From positions 1,302,001-1,366,000 of the forward strand of contig NZ_CP043494.1 of assembly GCF_044360475.1 (NCBI RefSeq): a stretch of DNA of 64,000 nucleotides, read 5' to 3'. This document shows positions 51,426-61,100 of the stretch, one piece after another (position 1 is the stretch's first letter; each line of letters begins with the position of its first letter). The translations under genes and the position numbers were made by a program. Below the pieces are notes generated by a model, which worked only from the letters and a program-made list of their open reading frames with translations, searched no databases and was not told where the DNA came from. The DNA comes from Archangium minus. GTDB taxonomy: Bacteria; Myxococcota; Myxococcia; Myxococcales; Myxococcaceae.

Positions 51426-53651
51426 TTATGACGCCTCCTCGGCCAGGAGGTAGGGGAGCTCCAGCGTGAACGTGGCCCCCAGTCCCGACCCTTCGCTGTG
51501 CGCCGTCAGCGAGCCCCCCAGCTCCTGGGCCGCCAGGGCACTGGAGTGCAGGCCGAAGCCGTGCCCGTCTTTGCGGGTGGTGAAGCCGTATTGGAAGATG
51601 CGGGTGCTCAGCTCGGAGTCGATGCCCATGCCGTTGTCCCGCACCTCGATGCGGATGCGTTGGGTGGGGGTGCGCTCCATCCTGACGGTCAGCCGTCGCT
51701 CGTCCACGGGCACAGGCTCCAGGGCATACGCGGCGTTGCTGATGAGGTTGACGAGGATCATCAGCACCTTGTGCTTGTCAGTCATCAGGGGCGGCAGGGG
51801 AATCATGTCCCGCTCCACCTTCACCTGGTAGCGCGTGAGCCCATCAGTGTTGATGCGCAGCGCGTCCTCCACCAGCGCGTCCAGGTGGACGGGCTCGTCG
51901 TGCACTCGGGGCGTGCGGGCGTAGTTCTGCTGCACCTTGACGATGTCGCCGATGTGCTCCGTGTACCGGCCCACGTCGTCGAGCAGCGAGAGAAGCTCCT
52001 TGCGATCCTCCTGCAGGTTCTGCCCCAGCTTGCTCAGGAAGGGCGTCACATGCTGACCGCGCTCGTCCTGGGTGAGGAAGGTGCAGAGGTCGCCCTGGTG
52101 CTCCTCGAGCATGCTCGCCACTCGGCTCACGTGCTCAAGCCGCATCCGGCCCATCCGCTCCCGAGCGAGCTGCGCCGAGGCGTAGACGCTGGTGAGCACG
52201 TTGCCCACGTTGTGCAGCACGTTGGTGGCGATCTCCGCCATGCCTGCGCGCCGGGCCGTCTGCACCAGCTGCCTGTGGACCTCCTTCAGCTCGCGGGTGC
52301 GCTCCTCCACCCGTTGCTCCAGGCTCTCGTTGGCCTGGAGCAGGGCCTCCTCGCGATGCTGGACCTTGTCTGCCATCACCCGGAAGGCGCGCGCCAGCTG
52401 GCCCAGCTCGTCCTCGCGCGAGGTGTCCAGCTCGACATGGAAGTCACCCGCGGCCACCCGGTCCGCGGCCCGCGTGAAGGCCAGCAGCGGGCGGGTAATC
52501 TGTTGCTTGAGCACCCAGGACATGATGATCAGCTCCACCAGCAGCGAGAGGATGCCGAGCACCAGCACAGTGCGCGCCGCCCGCACCGCGGGCTGGGACA
52601 CCACGCTCTCCGGAAGCACCGTGACGAAGTTCCAGCCAGGGCCTTGGAGCCGGGCCACGCCGAGGTACTCGGAGAACTCGGGCAGCTCCACCACCGCCCG
52701 GTCCGGCTCGCGGTCTCGCACCCGCTCGAACAGCCTCCGCAGGTGGTAGCGCTGCTCCTCGGGGATGATGAGGTCGCCGTTCTGCCCGGCGTCACGCAGG
52801 ATGTTGTAGACGCCGGTGGAGTTCTCCTGGGTGATTTGGGGATGGGCGATGAGCTCCCCATCGTCGCGGAAGATCATGTTGTACGCGCCGGGCAGGTGAT
52901 CGTTGATGGTGCGAGTCATCAACTCTTCCAGGAGCACGTCGTGGCCGAACGTCGCGACGTACCGGCCGTTCATGTCCAGCGGCGTGGCGATGGAGACCAT
53001 CCATTTCCGGGTGCCCTGGTCCGAGTAGATGCCGCTCCAGATGGTCTGTCGTGTGGGGTTGTTCTGGGGGCTGTTCGCGCTGAGGCCGAGCAACGAGAGC
53101 TCCCCGCCCACGTCCTGGCACCAGTTGGGGCGCTCCGGCCAGTAGAGGATGATGACGCCCTCGGCCAGGACGACATAGGTGTTCGTGAAGCGCGTGTGGA
53201 GGGCGGGCCCGTACCAGGACAGCACCTCATGGGCGGCCAGGATGCGCCGGCGCAGCCCGTCGTCGAGCTGCCGGCCTCGGTTGACGACAACGCCCGGCAT
53301 CTTCGTGCCGTCAAAGCCCTCGAGGCGGCTGCGGACGGTGCCGTCGGGCCTTGGCGTGAAGAGCTGGTCGAAGCGTGCTTGGACGTCCTCCTTCTCTAGC
53401 GCGAGGATCCTCTCCTGCAGGGCCTTCTTGATGACGACGTGGTTGTCCTGCGCGAGCAGGAAGAGGATTTGCTCCCGTTGGCTGCGCTCCGACACATGCC
53501 GCTCGAGCCGCGCGAGGTCCTCGGTGCGCACGGCGTGGAGCAGGTGGAGATAGCTGAAGAGCGTACCCAGGGCGATGACCCCGGCGATGCGTACGCCCAT
53601 CTTGAGCAGTGTCGAGCGGGACAGGGAGGGGGGAGGGCGGGGGGGCGACAT
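51426..53651 (-). CDS. Membrane sensor histidine kinase with Cache domain and HNVGN phosphoacceptor
   Basis: A 741-residue kinase. A membrane helix at about 18-38, an extracytoplasmic Cache-like region to about 330 (GPGWNFVTVLPESVVSQ at its end), a second helix, HAMP (ITRPLLAFTRAADRVAAGDF) and a coiled coil precede the kinase core. The DHp region is TARRAGMAEIATNVLHNVGN with His480, a variant known from some proteobacterial kinases in place of SHELRTP. ATP-binding boxes are NLISNAAYAL, DNGMGID and GHGFGLHSS. The ATG at 53651 is preferred; the upstream alternative would add basic residues without a ribosome site. It diverges from the lipoprotein gene at 53852. Confidence 0.91.
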   Translation of the reverse strand: MSPPRPPPSLSRSTLLKMGVRIAGVIALGTLFSYLHLLHAVRTEDLARLERHVSERSQREQILFLLAQDNHVVIKKALQERILALEKEDVQARFDQLFTPRPDGTVRSRLEGFDGTKMPGVVVNRGRQLDDGLRRRILAAHEVLSWYGPALHTRFTNTYVVLAEGVIILYWPERPNWCQDVGGELSLLGLSANSPQNNPTRQTIWSGIYSDQGTRKWMVSIATPLDMNGRYVATFGHDVLLEELMTRTINDHLPGAYNMIFRDDGELIAHPQITQENSTGVYNILRDAGQNGDLIIPEEQRYHLRRLFERVRDREPDRAVVELPEFSEYLGVARLQGPGWNFVTVLPESVVSQPAVRAARTVLVLGILSLLVELIIMSWVLKQQITRPLLAFTRAADRVAAGDFHVELDTSREDELGQLARAFRVMADKVQHREEALLQANESLEQRVEERTRELKEVHRQLVQTARRAGMAEIATNVLHNVGNVLTSVYASAQLARERMGRMRLEHVSRVASMLEEHQGDLCTFLTQDERGQHVTPFLSKLGQNLQEDRKELLSLLDDVGRYTEHIGDIVKVQQNYARTPRVHDEPVHLDALVEDALRINTDGLTRYQVKVERDMIPLPPLMTDKHKVLMILVNLISNAAYALEPVPVDERRLTVRMERTPTQRIRIEVRDNGMGIDSELSTRIFQYGFTTRKDGHGFGLHSSALAAQELGGSLTAHSEGSGLGATFTLELPYLLAEEAS

Positions 53652-53851
53652 GAAGCGACCTGGCTCGAGCGGGTGTTTCTCCGCTGAACAGTACGCTTTT
53701 CCTTGTCGTCGCAAAGGTTCATTCCAAGCAGGCTGCCGTGTTCCAGGCGAGCTGCACTGCCAGGGGAGCGCGGCAAGGGTGGCTTGGCGGGAGCGGTACC
53801 CCGTGCTTCAAATCCCCTTCATCTCGTCTTTAACAGTCGGGGGAGAACACA

Positions 53852-54364
53852 ATGAAGCCGTCGAACCGCTCGTCGTGGTCCTTGTCGTTGGTGGTGCTCG
53901 CCGTTGCCACGCTGGCCGTTGGGTGCACGGCCAGCCGTCGCGAGGCCTACATCCAGGACAAGGCGCGCCAGCACGTGTACCGCAAGCCCATCGCCGAGGT
54001 GTGGCCTCAGGTGCGGTCGCTGCTGAAGGAGAAGGAGCTGCCGGTGCGCGAGGCCCCGGGGGCGTATGAAATCAGCACCGACTGGCACCAGGTGGGCGCG
54101 CCCTCGTCGCTGGGCACCAGCTACGTGCGCTACCTGGTGCGCGGCAAGCAGCCCAACCCGACCATGTGCTCGGTGGAAATCCTGAAGCAGAACCGCGTCG
54201 AGTCCGGCCAGGGCCCCATGAGCTCGAACGGCCAGCGCCAGGACCTCGGCACGGACACCACCAACATGACGCGGGACGTGGAGATGGAGTGGGAGCTGCT
54301 GCAGCGCGTGGACCCCGAGGGGGCCAAGGCGCTGCGCGAGGAGGCCGAGAAGTCCATCAAGTAG
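53852..54364 (+). CDS. Small lipoprotein of unknown function
   Basis: A 170-residue exported protein with lipobox ATLAVGC (Cys25). The mature part begins with a basic helix (DKARQHVYRKPIAEVWPQVR), then KEKELPVREAPGAYEISTDW, and resembles the BamC/DUF-type two-layer fold often seen in outer-membrane lipoproteins. A polar central region (SSNGQRQDLGTDTTN) and a C-terminal helix complete it. Function unknown. A GGGGGAG ribosome-like stretch lies about ten bases before the ATG. It converges with ribonuclease Z across 20 bases. Confidence 0.8.
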   Translation: MKPSNRSSWSLSLVVLAVATLAVGCTASRREAYIQDKARQHVYRKPIAEVWPQVRSLLKEKELPVREAPGAYEISTDWHQVGAPSSLGTSYVRYLVRGKQPNPTMCSVEILKQNRVESGQGPMSSNGQRQDLGTDTTNMTRDVEMEWELLQRVDPEGAKALREEAEKSIK

Positions 54365-54384
54365 TCAGCGAGGCCCCCGCGCGC

Positions 54385-55308
54385 TCAGTCGCGCAGGGGC
54401 AGCTCCACGGTGAGCCCGTCGTAGGCCACCTCGACGGGCCCCTTGAACTCCTCGCGCGCCTGGGTGAGCAGCCGCGAGGGGTCCGTGTCGTGACGGCTGG
54501 AGAGGTGCGTGAGGATGAGGCGCCGGGCACCCGCCTCGCGCGCCACCTGGGCCGCCTCGCGCGCCGTCGAGTGCCGCGTCTCCAGCGCACGCGCCTGCTC
54601 GTCGTCGGAGAAGGTGGCCTCGTGGATGAGCAGGTCCGCCTCGCGCGCGGCACGCACCAGGGACTGGCAGGGGCGGGTGTCACCGGAGATGACCAGCCGC
54701 CGGCCGGGCCTCGGGTCCCCCACGACCTCGTCGGGATGGATGGTGCGGCCGTCCGGCAGCGTCACCGGCTCGCCCCGCTGGAGCTGACCGTAGACGGGCC
54801 CCGACGGAATCCCCATCGCCTTCGCCTTGTCCAGGTTGAACTTGCCGGGGCGCTCGTCCTCCTGCAGCACGTAGCCGAGCGCGTTGATGCGGTGATCCAC
54901 CCCCACCGCGTGCACCGTGTAGCCGCGCCGCTCCACCTTGTCGCCGTCGCGCAGCTCGTGGAACTCCACGGGGAAGGACAGTGACTCCACGCCCAGGTGC
55001 ACGGCCTGGTTCAGCAGCCGCCGCGCCGGAGGCGGCCCGTAGAGCTGCACGGGCGTGTCGCGCCCCATCATCCCCAGGGTGCGCAGGAAGCCGATGATTC
55101 CCAGGTAGTGGTCCGCGTGGAAGTGGGTGAAGAAGACGGCATCCACGGTGAAGCCGGTGCCAAAGCGCACCATCTGCCGTTGGCTGCCCTCGCCACAGTC
55201 GAAGAGCAGCAGATCCGCGTTCGCTTTCACCGCCAGCCCGGACAGGTTGCGGTGCAACGTCGGTTGAGCGGCCGAGGTGCCGAGGAAGGTGAGCCTGAGG
55301 ATGGACAT
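54385..55308 (-). CDS. rnz: Ribonuclease Z (tRNA 3' processing endonuclease)
   Basis: A 307-residue metallo-beta-lactamase-fold nuclease of the short tRNase Z type. The zinc motif is THFHADHYLG with His62, His64, Asp66 and His67. Further ligands are in HAVGVDHRI, VISGDTRPC and LTHLSSRHD. The exosite arm is indicated by GRDTPVQLYGP and FNLDKAKAMGIPSG, characteristic of RNase Z. It cleaves tRNA precursors after the discriminator base. The ATG at 55308 matches the family start. Confidence 0.94.
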   Translation of the reverse strand: MSILRLTFLGTSAAQPTLHRNLSGLAVKANADLLLFDCGEGSQRQMVRFGTGFTVDAVFFTHFHADHYLGIIGFLRTLGMMGRDTPVQLYGPPPARRLLNQAVHLGVESLSFPVEFHELRDGDKVERRGYTVHAVGVDHRINALGYVLQEDERPGKFNLDKAKAMGIPSGPVYGQLQRGEPVTLPDGRTIHPDEVVGDPRPGRRLVISGDTRPCQSLVRAAREADLLIHEATFSDDEQARALETRHSTAREAAQVAREAGARRLILTHLSSRHDTDPSRLLTQAREEFKGPVEVAYDGLTVELPLRD

Positions 55309-55444
55309 GCCGGCGCTGCCCACGATTGAAGACCCTCCCGCGCAGCGGCGGTGTGCGCTGGCGACAGGCCCCATCTACCACGAGGTTGACCCCGGGGCGC
55401 TTCCCCCGCTGACGCCGCTTGCGCTATAGGCGCCACCCCCCGCC

Positions 55445-56140
55445 ATGAGCGACTCCCTCACTGTTGCCCCCACGAAAGACCCGCGCCGTGTGCGCGCGGC
55501 CGATGGCTCCATTCTCACCGTGCCCGCGGGCTGGGCCCTGCTGCCCCCGGGGGACGCGGGCCTCACGCGCCGGGTGAAGGCCGCCGGCCCCAGCTGGACG
55601 GTGGTGGAGAAGAAGGGGAGGAAGATCTTCTCACAAGGGGTATGGGCGCCCGAGGCCCACATCACCGCTGCCCGGGCCGCCCTGGAGGCCGAGCGCGCCA
55701 CCCCCGCCTATGCCCGTCGCCGTGAGGCGGACGTGCGCCGCCGTGAGCGCGAGCAGGCTGAGTATGAGGTGGACTTCGCCAACGCCGTGCTGCGCTTTCT
55801 CGCCTTCGCGCCCACCTTCATCGCCCAGGCCAAGAAGCTGGCCGTGGCGGTGTCCGCCCATGCCACCCCCGTGGGCAGCGGCACCGTGGCCCGCACCGAG
55901 CGCATCCCCATCGAGCGCCGCGCCGAGGCCGCCGTCATCGCCTGGATGCGACACCAGACGACGGCCTACGACAACCTCTCCATCGCCCGGGTGAAGGGCG
56001 CTCGGCGCGAGGTGCGCCGCGAGCTGGCCGAGGTGTCCCGCGCGGTGTTGGACCTCCACCGCCGCGACACCCCCCACCTGCCGGCCGCGTGCCCTCTGTG
56101 CACCGCCCTGGCCCGGCTCGGCGCCGCACCCTCCCCTTAG
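55445..56140 (+). CDS. DUF2293-domain protein
   Basis: A 231-residue soluble basic protein. The core KAAGPSWTVVEKKGRKIFSQ, the middle charged helix and IERRAEAAVIAWMRHQTTAYD with IARVKGARREVRREL match the DUF2293 family, which has no assigned function. Two Cys near the end (PAACPLCTAL) could bind metal. It diverges from ribonuclease Z over 136 bases and is followed by the efflux operon regulator 102 bases later. Confidence 0.85.
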   Translation: MSDSLTVAPTKDPRRVRAADGSILTVPAGWALLPPGDAGLTRRVKAAGPSWTVVEKKGRKIFSQGVWAPEAHITAARAALEAERATPAYARRREADVRRREREQAEYEVDFANAVLRFLAFAPTFIAQAKKLAVAVSAHATPVGSGTVARTERIPIERRAEAAVIAWMRHQTTAYDNLSIARVKGARREVRRELAEVSRAVLDLHRRDTPHLPAACPLCTALARLGAAPSP

Positions 56141-56175
56141 TTCTACTTAATTGTTCAATAAGTAACATGGGGCTC

Positions 56176-56232
56176 GTTTCTGACCCGTGGTTCAGAAACC
56201 CCCTGGGCAGTTTCTGACCGGCGGGTTAGTAA
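56176..56232. promoter_or_regulatory. Operator pair upstream of the RND efflux operon
   Basis: An inverted repeat GTTTCTGA-N8-TCAGAAAC at 56176-56199 is followed by a second, imperfect copy starting GTTTCTGACC at 56210 and ending GGTTAGTAA. The ten bases GTTTCTGACC occur in both. They lie 10-67 bases before the TetR start at 56243. Self-repression by the TetR protein is inferred. Confidence 0.7.
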
Positions 56233-56242
56233 TGGCCGCGTC

Positions 56243-57019
56243 ATGGCTCGTCCTGCGGATCCACATGCTCGTGCAGCCCTCATCGCCGCCGCGCGAGCGG
56301 AGTTCGTGAAGAAGGGCATCCGTGGGGCGCGCATCGAGGACATCACCGCCGCCTGTGGCCTCTCCAAAGGCGCCTTCTACCTGCACTACTCCTCCAAGGA
56401 GGCCCTCTTCGGCGAGGTGGTGGGCGAGTTCACGGAGGCGATGAACCAGGTCATCGTCCATCGGCTGAAGGCGACGGATCAGTTCCTCGCCGAGCATGGC
56501 GTGCTCGAGGCCCGGGACGTGGCCGAGCGCTCCGCGCGCTACGAGCTCCTGGTGAAGCTGAACGCCGAGTCGGACCTGAATCTGCTCGAGCTGATGTGGG
56601 CCTACCGCGATGTGATGAACGTGCTCATCCGCGGCAGCCAGGGGACCGACTTCGAGTCACTGGTGTGGGGCATGGTGGACCGCGAGACGGCGCGGGTGTC
56701 CCAGGAGTTCCACCGGCTGCAGGCCGCTCACGCGTGCCGCCCGGACGTCCCTCCCGAGGTCATCGGCTCGCTCATCGTTGGCACCTACCTGCTGCTGGCG
56801 CAGCAGATGAGCCAGATGGAGCAGAAGCCGGACCTGGCCGCCTGGGCCAACTCCATCCACCGCCTCATCCGCGAGGGCAGCCTGCCCCCAGCCTTCACGG
56901 ACTCCGGCCCCTCGACGTTGTCGGTCCCGACGAAGGTTCCGACGAAGGCTTCGACTTCCCCGCGCCGGTCTACCCAGGCCCGCGCTCTCTCCCGCACCCG
57001 CAGTACTTCGAGGTCATGA
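56243..57019 (+). CDS. TetR/AcrR regulator of the efflux operon
   Basis: A 258-residue regulator. The helix-turn-helix is IEDITAACGLSKGAFYLHY at about residues 30-50. The helical C-terminal domain (residues 60-215) would bind the effector, probably an efflux substrate. Residues beyond about 215 are a Ser/Thr/Arg-rich tail that is not part of the fold and overlaps the upstream region of the adaptor gene. Its stop overlaps the adaptor ATG as ATGA (57016-57019), so regulator and pump genes form one coupled operon. Confidence 0.92.
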   Translation: MARPADPHARAALIAAARAEFVKKGIRGARIEDITAACGLSKGAFYLHYSSKEALFGEVVGEFTEAMNQVIVHRLKATDQFLAEHGVLEARDVAERSARYELLVKLNAESDLNLLELMWAYRDVMNVLIRGSQGTDFESLVWGMVDRETARVSQEFHRLQAAHACRPDVPPEVIGSLIVGTYLLLAQQMSQMEQKPDLAAWANSIHRLIREGSLPPAFTDSGPSTLSVPTKVPTKASTSPRRSTQARALSRTRSTSRS

Positions 57020-58128
57020 CCGTGAAACTCTCCAGGACGCCGCTTGTCGCCGGGCTCGCCGCCGTGGGCCTGGCCGCCACCGCGCTTCCCCTCTCCGGCT
57101 GCAAGGCAGACGCCGCGCCGCCCCCCGCCGCCAACAAGGCCGCCGCCGCGCAGGAGCTCCCCACGGTGACGCTGGCCACGCCGCGCTCGGTGCAGACCTC
57201 GCGGCGCGAGGAGGTGACGGGCACGCTCTTTCCTTCTCAGGCCCTTCAGGTGGGCTTCGAGGTGGGAGGCCGGCTGGAGAAGGTGCGCGTGAAGAAGGGC
57301 CAGACGGTGCAGGAGGGCCAGGTGCTCGCGCAGCTCAACGCGGAGATCGCCGACGCGCAGCTGGCCCAGGCACAGGCCTCGGTGGCCGCCGCTGAGGTGG
57401 CCGCCGCGATGGCCGCGGATGTGGCCGGCCGCAACGCGAAGCTGCAGCAGCAGGGCAACGTGAGCGACCTGCAGAACCTCACCTCCACCACGCAGGCGAA
57501 GCAGGCCGAGGCGCAGCTCATGGCCGCCAAGGCGCAGCTGGCCCAGGCGCAGGCCGGCCGCCGCAAGCACGACCTGAAGGCGCCCTTCGCTGGCACCGTC
57601 ACCGACGCGCCCGAGCAGGTGGGCGCCATCGTGGGCCCGGGCGCGCCCCAGTTCTCCGTGGAGAACCTGGGCACCCTGCTGCTGAAGACGACGGTGGCCG
57701 AGTCCCTGCGCGCCCAGCTCAAGCAGGGCACGAAGGTGCGCGTAGAGGTCATCGGTGGCGGCGCCTCCACGGACGAGGCCGTCATCCGCACCATCATCCC
57801 CTCCGCGGACCAGGCCACGCGCCGCATCCCGGTGGACATCCTGGTGCCCAACAAGGACGGCCGCTTCGTGGCCAACACCCTGGCGCGCGTCATCCTCCCG
57901 CTGGGCGACGCTCAGGACGCTCAGTCCCTGCCCGCCACCGCGCTGTCCTCCTCGGGCGGTGACCACGTCTACGTGGTGGCCCCCTCCGGCGAGGTGCGCC
58001 GCGTGGATGTCCAGGTGCTCGAGCGTGGTGTGCGCGAGGTGGTGGTGAAGGCCGCCGCTCCGCTGGACAAGGTCATCGAATACCCCACGCCGTCCCTCAC
58101 CGAGGGGACGCGCGTCTCCGTGAAGTAG
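57016..58128 (+). CDS. RND efflux periplasmic adaptor (membrane fusion protein)
   Basis: A 370-residue lipoprotein: the signal ends LPLSGC with Cys29. Lipoyl-type half motifs VGFEVGGRLEKVRVKKGQTV and HDLKAPFAGTVTDAPEQVGA flank an alpha-helical hairpin rich in Ala, Gln and Glu (about residues 105-185). A beta-barrel (LLLKTTVAESLRAQL) and membrane-proximal domain follow. It links the inner-membrane pump to the outer-membrane channel. The ATG overlaps the TetR stop; the pump gene starts 32 bases after its stop. Confidence 0.92.
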   Translation: MTVKLSRTPLVAGLAAVGLAATALPLSGCKADAAPPPAANKAAAAQELPTVTLATPRSVQTSRREEVTGTLFPSQALQVGFEVGGRLEKVRVKKGQTVQEGQVLAQLNAEIADAQLAQAQASVAAAEVAAAMAADVAGRNAKLQQQGNVSDLQNLTSTTQAKQAEAQLMAAKAQLAQAQAGRRKHDLKAPFAGTVTDAPEQVGAIVGPGAPQFSVENLGTLLLKTTVAESLRAQLKQGTKVRVEVIGGGASTDEAVIRTIIPSADQATRRIPVDILVPNKDGRFVANTLARVILPLGDAQDAQSLPATALSSSGGDHVYVVAPSGEVRRVDVQVLERGVREVVVKAAAPLDKVIEYPTPSLTEGTRVSVK

Positions 58129-58160
58129 CCCTCCCTTCCCAGGACACCAGAGCGTCCCCC

Positions 58161-61100
58161 ATGCTCCTCAGCGACGTCTCCATCCGCAGGCCGGTCTTCA
58201 CGGCCATGCTCTCCCTCTGCCTCATCGTCCTCGGGGTGATGGGGTACAGCCGGCTCGGTACCGACCTCTACCCGGACATCTCCATCCCGGTGGTGGTGGT
58301 CAACACCATCTACAAGGGCGCCGGCCCGGGTGAGATCGAAACGCAGATCATCAAGCCCATCGAGGATGCCGCCGCCGGCATCAGTGGTGTGGACAAGATC
58401 CACTCCTTCAGCCGCGAGAACGTCGGCACGGTGATTGTTCAGTTCAAGCTGTCGGCCAGCCTGGACCGGGCGGTGCAGGAGGTGCGCGACAAGGTGTCGG
58501 GCATCGTCAACAAGCTGCCGCAGGACGCGGATGCGCCGGTGGTGGGCCGCGTGGACATCTCCGCGGTGCCCGTCCTCACCTACGCGGCGAGCGCGCAGGC
58601 GGACTCGCGCACGGTGCGCAAGCTCATCGACGACAAGCTCAAGCCAGCCCTGGCGCAGCTCGAGGGCGTGGCCGACGTGCGCATCAACGGTGGTGACGTG
58701 CGCGAAATCCAGGTGGATGTCGACCTGGACAAGGCGCGCGCGGTGGGCGTGACTCCGATGGACATCGCCCAGCGCATCGGCTCGGAGAACCTGGATCTGC
58801 CGGCGGGCCGGCTGCAGCTGGGGCCCACCGAGCTCACGGTGCGTTCGCTGGGACAGTTCAAGAGCGTGGAGGAGCTGCGGCAGCTCCCGGTGGCGCAGAG
58901 CCGCACGGGCGCCCAGGTGCGGTTGGAGGAGGTCGCCACCATCACCGACGGCGCGGCCGAGCGGCGCACCTCGGCGCGCCTCAATGGTCAGGACGCCGTC
59001 ATCCTGGAGATCATCAAGCAGCCCGGCTCCAACACCGTGGCCCTGAGTGACGCGGTGAAGAAGCAGATGGAGACCCTGGTGCCCTCCCTGGGCCATGGCT
59101 TCCAGACCACGCTGCTCATCGACCAGTCGGTGATCATCAATGAGAACGCCCACGAGGTGTGGATCGCCCTCATCTTCGGTGGCGCGATGGCGGTGCTCAT
59201 CATCCTGATGTTCCTGTTGGATCCGCGCGGCACCTTCATCTCCTCGCTGGCGCTGCCCACCTCCGTCATCGGTACGTTCTTCGTGATGTACCTGCTGGGC
59301 TACACGCTCAACCAGATGACGCTGCTGGCGCTGTCGCTGGCCATCGGTCTGCTCATCGACGACGCGGTGGTGGTGCGCGAGGCCATCACCCACCGCCTGG
59401 AGCAGGGCGAGGATCCGGTGAGCGCGGCCTCCAAGGGCACCAGTGACGTCGGTCTGGCGGTGCTCGCCACCACGCTCGCCCTGGTGGCGGTGTTCGTCCC
59501 GGTGGCCTTCATGCCGGGCATGGTGGGTCAGTTCCTCCAGCAGTTCGGCATCACCATCTCGGTGGCGGTGCTCATCTCGCTCTTCATCTCCTTCACGCTG
59601 GACCCGATGCTGTCCGCGCGTCTGGCGAAGCAGCGCAAGCACGGCGAGCACCACCAGGAGAACGCGCTGGCCAAGACCATCCGCGGCTTCCTGGATGGCA
59701 GCGAGCGCGTCTACTCGAACATCCTGCGCTGGGTGCTCAACCACAAGTGGCTCACCACGGGCATCACCGTGCTGGTGATGGTGGTGTCCTTCGGCGCCGC
59801 CAGCCGCCTGGGCGTGGAGTTCCTCTCGCCCGAGGACCGCTCGCAGTTCATCGTGCAGCTCATCCTCCCCGACGCCTCCAGCCTGGATCAGACGGGCGTG
59901 CGCGTGGCGGAGGCGGAGAAGATCCTCAAGGGCATCCCCGAGGTGACGGATGTCTACTCCATCGTCGGCGACAACGGCGATGTGAACAAGGCGCGCATCC
60001 GCGTGCTCACCAAGGAGAAGCACGAGCGCGAGCGGGGCATCCAGGCCATCAAGGAATCGGCGCGTGAGCTGCTCGCGCCCGCGCTGCCCGCCACCCAGGT
60101 CATCATGCAGGACCTGCCCATCGTCGATGGCCTGGGCGGTGACTTCTTCCCCATCATGGTGCGCGTCATCGGGCCGGACCTGGGCAAGCTCCGGGAGGAG
60201 TCCGAGCGCATCGCCCAGATTCTGCGCGAGATTCCAGGCACCGCGGACGTGCGCGTGGACTTCAACCCGCCCAAGCCGGAGCTGGCCATTGAGATCGACC
60301 GGGCCCGCGCCAAGGACCTGGGCCTGAGCGCCGCGGCGCTGGCCATGCAGATGCGCATGGCCATCGGCGGTGATGTGGCCGCCAAGCTGCGCGAGGGCGT
60401 GGACGAGACGGACATCCGCGTGCGCCTGACCCAGCGCGACCGTGACACGCCCGAGCGCGTGCGGCAGATCGAGCTGGCCACGCCCCGCGGGATGGTCCCG
60501 GTGACGGACGTGGCGAAGGTGGAGCTGCGCGATGGCCCGAGCGTCATCGAGCACGAGAACCGCCAGCGGCAGCTCGCCGTCTACGCCCAGCTCAATGGCG
60601 CGGCCCTGGGTGACGTGGCCAGTCAGCTCCAGCAGCGCGTGGCCGAGAAGCCGTTGGCTCCGGGCTACTCGCTCGTCTACGACGGACAGATGAAGCTGAT
60701 GAACGAGCAGAACGACGCCTTCATCACCGCGGGTCTGCTGGCCTTCGTCTTCATCTACATGGTGCTCGCCAGCCAGTTCGAGTCCCTCAAGCACCCCTTC
60801 ACCATCATGGTGTCGCTGCCGCTGGCGCTCGTGGGTGCGCTGCTGGGTCTGTATTTCGGCGGCTTCCACGTCTCCATGGGCGCGATGATCGGCATCATCC
60901 TGCTGATGGGCCTGGTGACGAAGAACGCCATCCTCCTGGTGGACGGCGCGCTGCAGTTCCTGCGCGAGGGTGACTCGGTGGACGAGGCGCTCATGAAGGC
61001 GGGCCCGCGCCGTCTGCGCCCCATCCTCATGACGAGCGCCGCCATGGCCATCGGCATGGTGCCCACCGCCATCGGCAAGGGCGTGGGCTCCGAGTTCCGC

